From the NCBI RefSeq assembly GCF_000011365.1, contig NC_004463.1:1116001-1180000 (forward strand): a DNA stretch of 64,000 bases, in the 5' to 3' direction. Shown piece after piece: positions 60,721 through 64,000 of the stretch (position 1 is the first letter of the stretch; every line of letters starts with the position of its first letter). The translations under genes and the position numbers were made by a program. The notes under the pieces are model-generated. The model ran no database searches and had not been told where the DNA came from. It saw only the letters and a program-made list of their open reading frames with translations. Source of the stretch: Bradyrhizobium diazoefficiens USDA 110. Its GTDB lineage: Bacteria; Pseudomonadota; Alphaproteobacteria; Rhizobiales; Xanthobacteraceae.

Positions 60721-60939
60721 ATGTCGAATATGATGCGGGACAGCCAGATCATGGCGCAAATCAACGACGAGAATCTCGGCTACATGTCCGACATGGCGCT
60801 CGAGCTGGCGCAGATGGCGGACGACTCCGGACTGACGACGCTTGCCTATCTGTTCCGGATGGCCGCACTGGAGGCCTCGACGGCAAACAGCGTGCTCGCC
60901 GAGCCGGGCGATCTTCCCCGGCAGATGACGTCGCACTAG
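60721..60939 (+). CDS. small protein in operon with luxI, unknown function
   Basis: 72 residues starting one base after the luxI stop. It is helical with many Met and Ala (DENLGYMSDMALELAQMADD) and no signal peptide, Cys or catalytic motif. Tight linkage suggests co-expression and perhaps a role with the synthase or in signal control, but no function is known to me. Codon use matches neighbouring genes, which supports that it is real. Confidence 0.7.
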   Translation: MSNMMRDSQIMAQINDENLGYMSDMALELAQMADDSGLTTLAYLFRMAALEASTANSVLAEPGDLPRQMTSH

Positions 60940-60979
60940 ACGCAACCTTCTTCACTTCTTTCATTCCGACGACGTCCTC

Positions 60980-61010
60980 ACCCTCTCCCCGGCCTACCCG
61001 GGGGGAGGGT
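60980..61010 (+). terminator. GC-rich hairpin after the luxI operon, degenerate family B half
   Basis: ACCCTCTCCCCGG and CCGGGGGGAGGGT pair with a single mismatch around a 5-base loop. No U-run follows, so it is a pausing hairpin or remnant repeat that may end the luxI transcript. Confidence 0.45.
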
Positions 61011-61251
61011 GATCGTTTGGGTGCGGCAGGTTGCCCCATGCTGCGCGGCAGCCTTCTTGCATCGCAGGACAGGTTTCGGCCGTGTGCGCCGGGATGCAAC
61101 AAAGTGCATGTTTGGTGTCAAATCGCTCTTGCCTCTGAACGATACTGCCATTACCCATTTTTCGGCCTTGAAGAGGCAGGGGGAGCTCTTTCACTGATGG
61201 CGACCGTGTTCGAACATCGGCGCGACGCTGCGTGCGCCTGAAAGAGTCTTG
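61011..61251. other. intergenic region before the second Liv-type operon
   Basis: No gene is seen. It probably holds the promoter of the Liv-type operon; there is a locally AT-richer part near 61100-61170. No lux-box-like palindrome was found here by eye. Confidence 0.4.
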
Positions 61252-62169
61252 ATGCTGCTCGTCGTCGAACAGTTTCTGAACGGATTGCAGTTCGGCCTGC
61301 TGCTGTTCCTGCTCGCCGCCGGCCTGACGCTGGTGTTCGGGATCATGGATCTCGTCAACCTCGCGCACGGCTCGCTCTACATGATGGGCGCCTATTTCGC
61401 CGCGACCTTCGCGGCCTGGACCGGCAGCTTCCTGCTCGGTGCGCTGATGGCGCTCGGAGCAACGCTCGTGCTCGGCATCGTGCTCGAGATGACGGCGCTG
61501 CGGCATCTCTACGGCCGCGACCATCTCGACCACGTGCTCGCGACCTTCGGCCTGATCCTGTTCTTCAATGAAGCCGTGCGGCTGATCTGGGGCCCGGCAG
61601 GCCTGGCGCTGCCGCTGCCGGCCTGGCTCACCGTGCCGGTGCCGATCCTGCCCGGCATTCACTATCCCGCCTATCGCCTCGCCATCATCGTGGTGGCGCT
61701 GCTGGTCGCGCTGCTGCTCTATCTCGGCGTGATGCGCACCCGCATCGGCATGCTGATCCGGGCCGGCGCCTCCAACCGCGAGATGATCGGCGCGCTCGGC
61801 ATCAACATCAAGCTGCTCTACACGCTGGTGTTCGGTCTCGGTGCCGCGCTCGCCGGCCTTGCCGGCCTGATGCAGGCGCCGATCCTCACCGTGCAGATCG
61901 GCATGGGCGAGAACATCCTGATCCTGGCCTTCGTCATCATCGTGATCGGCGGCATCGGCTCGATCCGCGGCGCGTTCCTGGCCGCGATCTTCGTCGGCAT
62001 GATCGACACGCTCGGCCGCGCCTTCCTGCCGAACCTGCTGCGGCAGGTGCTCAGCGGCGCCGCTGCCTCCACCGCCGCGCCCGCGCTGTCGTCCATGCTG
62101 ATCTATCTTGTGATGGCGATCGTGCTGGTGGTGCGGCCGGAGGGGCTGTTTCCGGCCAACCGTCGATGA
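61252..62169 (+). CDS. Liv-type ABC permease (LivH-like), next to the quorum-sensing locus
   Basis: 305 residues with about eight helices: LLLFLLAAGLTLVFGIMDLV, LVNLAHGSLYMMGAYFA and GIGSIRGAFLAAIFVGMID mark LivH permeases. ATG 61252 follows AAAGAG. First gene of an operon livH-livM-livG-livF without a binding-protein gene in view on this side of the edge. Confidence 0.92.
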   Translation: MLLVVEQFLNGLQFGLLLFLLAAGLTLVFGIMDLVNLAHGSLYMMGAYFAATFAAWTGSFLLGALMALGATLVLGIVLEMTALRHLYGRDHLDHVLATFGLILFFNEAVRLIWGPAGLALPLPAWLTVPVPILPGIHYPAYRLAIIVVALLVALLLYLGVMRTRIGMLIRAGASNREMIGALGINIKLLYTLVFGLGAALAGLAGLMQAPILTVQIGMGENILILAFVIIVIGGIGSIRGAFLAAIFVGMIDTLGRAFLPNLLRQVLSGAAASTAAPALSSMLIYLVMAIVLVVRPEGLFPANRR

Positions 62170-63110
62170 AGGCTTTCACGGTGAGCAAGGCCGTCACGGC
62201 CCTGATGCTGGCGGGCCTCGTGCTGCTGCCGCTCTATTCGCAAGCATCCGGCAACGTCTTCATCCTGACGCTGTTCACCCGCATCGTCATCCTGGCGCTG
62301 GCCGCCGCGAGCCTCAACCTCATCATGGGTTTTGGCGGCATGATGAGCTTTGGCCACGCCGCCTATCTCGGCATCGGCGGCTACGCCGTCGGCATGCTCG
62401 CGCAGGAAGGCGTAGGTTCCGGCTTCATCCAGTTTCCAGTCGCGCTGGCGGCCTCTGCGATCTACGCGCTGGTGATCGGCGCGCTCTCTTTGCGCACCCG
62501 CGGCGTCTATTTCATCATGATCACGCTGGCCTTTGCGCAGATGGCCTATTACGTCGCCTCGGGGCTGGCGCGTTACGGCGGCGACGACGGCCTCACCGTC
62601 TACAAGCGCAGCGACTTCTCCGGGCTGATCAATCTCGGCAATCGCGTGCAGTTCTATTATCTCTGCCTCGCCTGTCTTCTCGGCGTCCTGTTCCTGATCT
62701 GGCGCATCGTCAATTCGCGCTTCGGTCTCGTCGTGCAGGGCCTGCGCTCCAACGAGCAGCGCATGCAGGCGATCGGCTTTCCCGCCAAGCGCTATCAGTT
62801 GGTCTGCTTCGTCATCTCCGGCATGATGTGCGGACTTGCCGGCGCGCTGCTCGCCAACAACACCGACTTCATCAGCCCGGCCGTGATGTACTGGACGCGT
62901 TCCGGCGACCTCATGGTGATGGTGATCCTCGGCGGCATGGGTACGCTGTTCGGCCCGGTGATGGGCGCGGTGGTGTTCCTGCTGCTGGAGGAGTTCCTGT
63001 CGCAGATCACCGAATATTGGGCGCTGATCATGGGGCCGCTACTGCTGCTGATCGTGCTGTTCGGGCGCGGCGGCATCATGGGCATGCTCGGGAGGGCTGG
63101 CCGTGGCTGA
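62166..63110 (+). CDS. Liv-type ABC permease (LivM-like)
   Basis: 314 residues, about ten helices; LNLIMGFGGMMSFGHAAYLG and SRFGLVVQGLRSNEQRMQAIG are LivM signatures. Its ATG overlaps the livH stop by four bases (ATGA). Confidence 0.92.
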   Translation: MKAFTVSKAVTALMLAGLVLLPLYSQASGNVFILTLFTRIVILALAAASLNLIMGFGGMMSFGHAAYLGIGGYAVGMLAQEGVGSGFIQFPVALAASAIYALVIGALSLRTRGVYFIMITLAFAQMAYYVASGLARYGGDDGLTVYKRSDFSGLINLGNRVQFYYLCLACLLGVLFLIWRIVNSRFGLVVQGLRSNEQRMQAIGFPAKRYQLVCFVISGMMCGLAGALLANNTDFISPAVMYWTRSGDLMVMVILGGMGTLFGPVMGAVVFLLLEEFLSQITEYWALIMGPLLLLIVLFGRGGIMGMLGRAGRG

Positions 63111-63870
63111 ACCCTTGCTCCGCGTCGAGAAGCTGGTGCGCCGCTTCGGCGGCATCATCGCGACGGACAACGTCTCGCTCGACGTCGCGGCCGGCGAGCT
63201 GCACGCCATCATCGGCCCGAACGGCGCCGGGAAGACCACGCTGATCAGCCAGCTCACCGGGCATCTCGAACCGCATTCCGGCAGCGTCTCGCTCGGCGGG
63301 CGCGACATCACCTACCTGCCGGCCTATCGCCGCTGCGCGCTGGGGCTGGCGCGGTCGTTCCAGATCACCTCGCTGCTGCTCGACTTCACCGCCGCCGACA
63401 ACGTCGCGCTGGCGGCGCAGGCCCATGCCGGCACCTCGTTCCGCTTCTTCGCCAACGCGCGCAAGGAAAAGGGCTTGCGCGACGCCGCCCATGCCGCGCT
63501 CGACCGCGTCGGCCTGTTGCATCGCGCCGACGTCGTCGTGAACAGGCTCAGCCATGGCGAGCGCCGCGAGCTGGAGCTTGCGGTCGCGCTCGCCAGCAAA
63601 CCGAAATTGCTCCTGCTCGACGAGCCCATGGCCGGCCTCGGCGTCACCGAATCCCAGCGCATGGTCAAGTTGCTCCAGGAGCTGCGCAGGGAGGTCTCGA
63701 TCGTGCTGGTCGAGCACGACATGCCGGCGGTGTTCGCGCTGGCCGACCGCATCTCGGTGCTGGTCTATGGCCGCGTCATCGCCTCGGGCGATCCGGCCGC
63801 GATCCGCGCCAACGAGGACGTCAAGCGCGCCTATCTCGGCGACCAGCATGTGGTGACGCACCATGGCTGA
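63103..63870 (+). CDS. Liv-type ABC ATPase (LivG-like)
   Basis: 255 residues from GTG 63103, overlapping livM by eight bases. Walker A GPNGAGKT, signature LSHGERRELELAVAL, Walker B LLLLDEPMAGLG. One of two ATPases of the importer. Confidence 0.92.
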   Translation: MAEPLLRVEKLVRRFGGIIATDNVSLDVAAGELHAIIGPNGAGKTTLISQLTGHLEPHSGSVSLGGRDITYLPAYRRCALGLARSFQITSLLLDFTAADNVALAAQAHAGTSFRFFANARKEKGLRDAAHAALDRVGLLHRADVVVNRLSHGERRELELAVALASKPKLLLLDEPMAGLGVTESQRMVKLLQELRREVSIVLVEHDMPAVFALADRISVLVYGRVIASGDPAAIRANEDVKRAYLGDQHVVTHHG

Positions 63871-64000
63871 CACGCTGCTCGACGTTGACGGCATCGAGAC
63901 CTGCTACGGCCTCTCCCAGGTGTTGTTCGGCCTGTCGCTGTCGATCAAGCCGGGCGAGATGGTCTCGCTGATGGGCCGCAACGGTATGGGCAAGACGACG
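63863..64000 (+). CDS. Liv-type ABC ATPase (LivF-like), cut by the window edge
   Basis: The first 46 codons only: MADTLLDVDGIETCYGLSQV then Walker A GRNGMGKTT. It overlaps livG by eight bases. The rest, and perhaps a binding protein gene, lie beyond the right edge. Confidence 0.9.
   Translation, partial: MADTLLDVDGIETCYGLSQVLFGLSLSIKPGEMVSLMGRNGMGKTT

Noticed and set aside
61011..61251. A second lux box upstream of the Liv-type operon
   Set aside because: No palindrome resembling TGGGAAATTTCCCA was found in this stretch by eye.

Overview
The window reads as chromosomal DNA of a high-GC alphaproteobacterium, most likely Bradyrhizobium. The reasons are the style of the genes (a LuxI homologue of the BjaI/BraI/RpaI type, a CYP199A-like P450 with its ferredoxin, many ABC solute-binding proteins, a feruloyl-CoA synthase), the strong GC bias in codon position 3, and dispersed palindromic intergenic repeats of several families. 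No tRNA, rRNA, transposase, phage or CRISPR locus was found. This assignment is inference from reading, not from a database search.

Layout. (1) 1-3588, minus: a thiosulfate-oxidation operon in the order soxX-Y-Z-A-K-B, with soxB running off the left edge. (2) 3868-13590: mixed metabolism: a DUF938 methyltransferase-like protein, an S9 oligopeptidase, two MFS transporters, a VOC protein, a carboxymuconolactone-decarboxylase-like protein, and two acyl-CoA dehydrogenases that look like partners. (3) 13867-19408, minus: an orphan amino-acid binding protein, an L,D-transpeptidase, a PH-like membrane protein, a CcdA/thioredoxin pair and an ECF sigma factor. (4) 19856-26927: a signalling block made of a TRAP-type solute receptor, a membrane histidine kinase, a Rec-DUF3369-kinase hybrid and an OmpR-type regulator, divergent from an orphan UgpB-like protein. 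(5) 27133-28466: an M4 metalloprotease of the protealysin type with its presumed inhibitor emfourin; then an unusual APH-fold kinase. (6) 29875-40250: a peptide-type ABC transporter with AtzG, AtzE, AtzH/HpxZ, a GntR regulator and the divergent allophanate hydrolase AtzF, a likely ureide or biuret-like nitrogen-scavenging unit. (7) 40458-46784: aromatic-acid genes: MarR / feruloyl-CoA synthase, a second MarR / P450 plus ferredoxin plus binding protein. (8) 47075-49812: a type II NADH dehydrogenase and an orphan Liv-type binding protein. (9) 50114-58655, minus: a shikimate/quinate-type operon: LysR, shikimate dehydrogenase, Liv-type transporter and a QsuB-like dehydroshikimate dehydratase. (10) 58905-64000: a quorum-sensing locus (luxR, luxI, two small genes) followed by a second Liv-type transporter cut by the right edge.

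Two themes connect the parts. First, uptake and breakdown of plant-derived compounds (shikimate, hydroxycinnamates, methoxybenzoates, ureides) surrounds a LuxI type known to use acyl- or aryl-CoA substrates. Second, at least six families of imperfect palindromic repeats sit between genes; two are nested inside one another in the same arrangement twice, and one lies in frame inside a fused ABC ATPase gene.

The best candidates for something new are the solute receptor-double kinase relay (19856-25399), the small proteins flanking luxR/luxI, and the repeat acting as coding sequence at 34618-34767.
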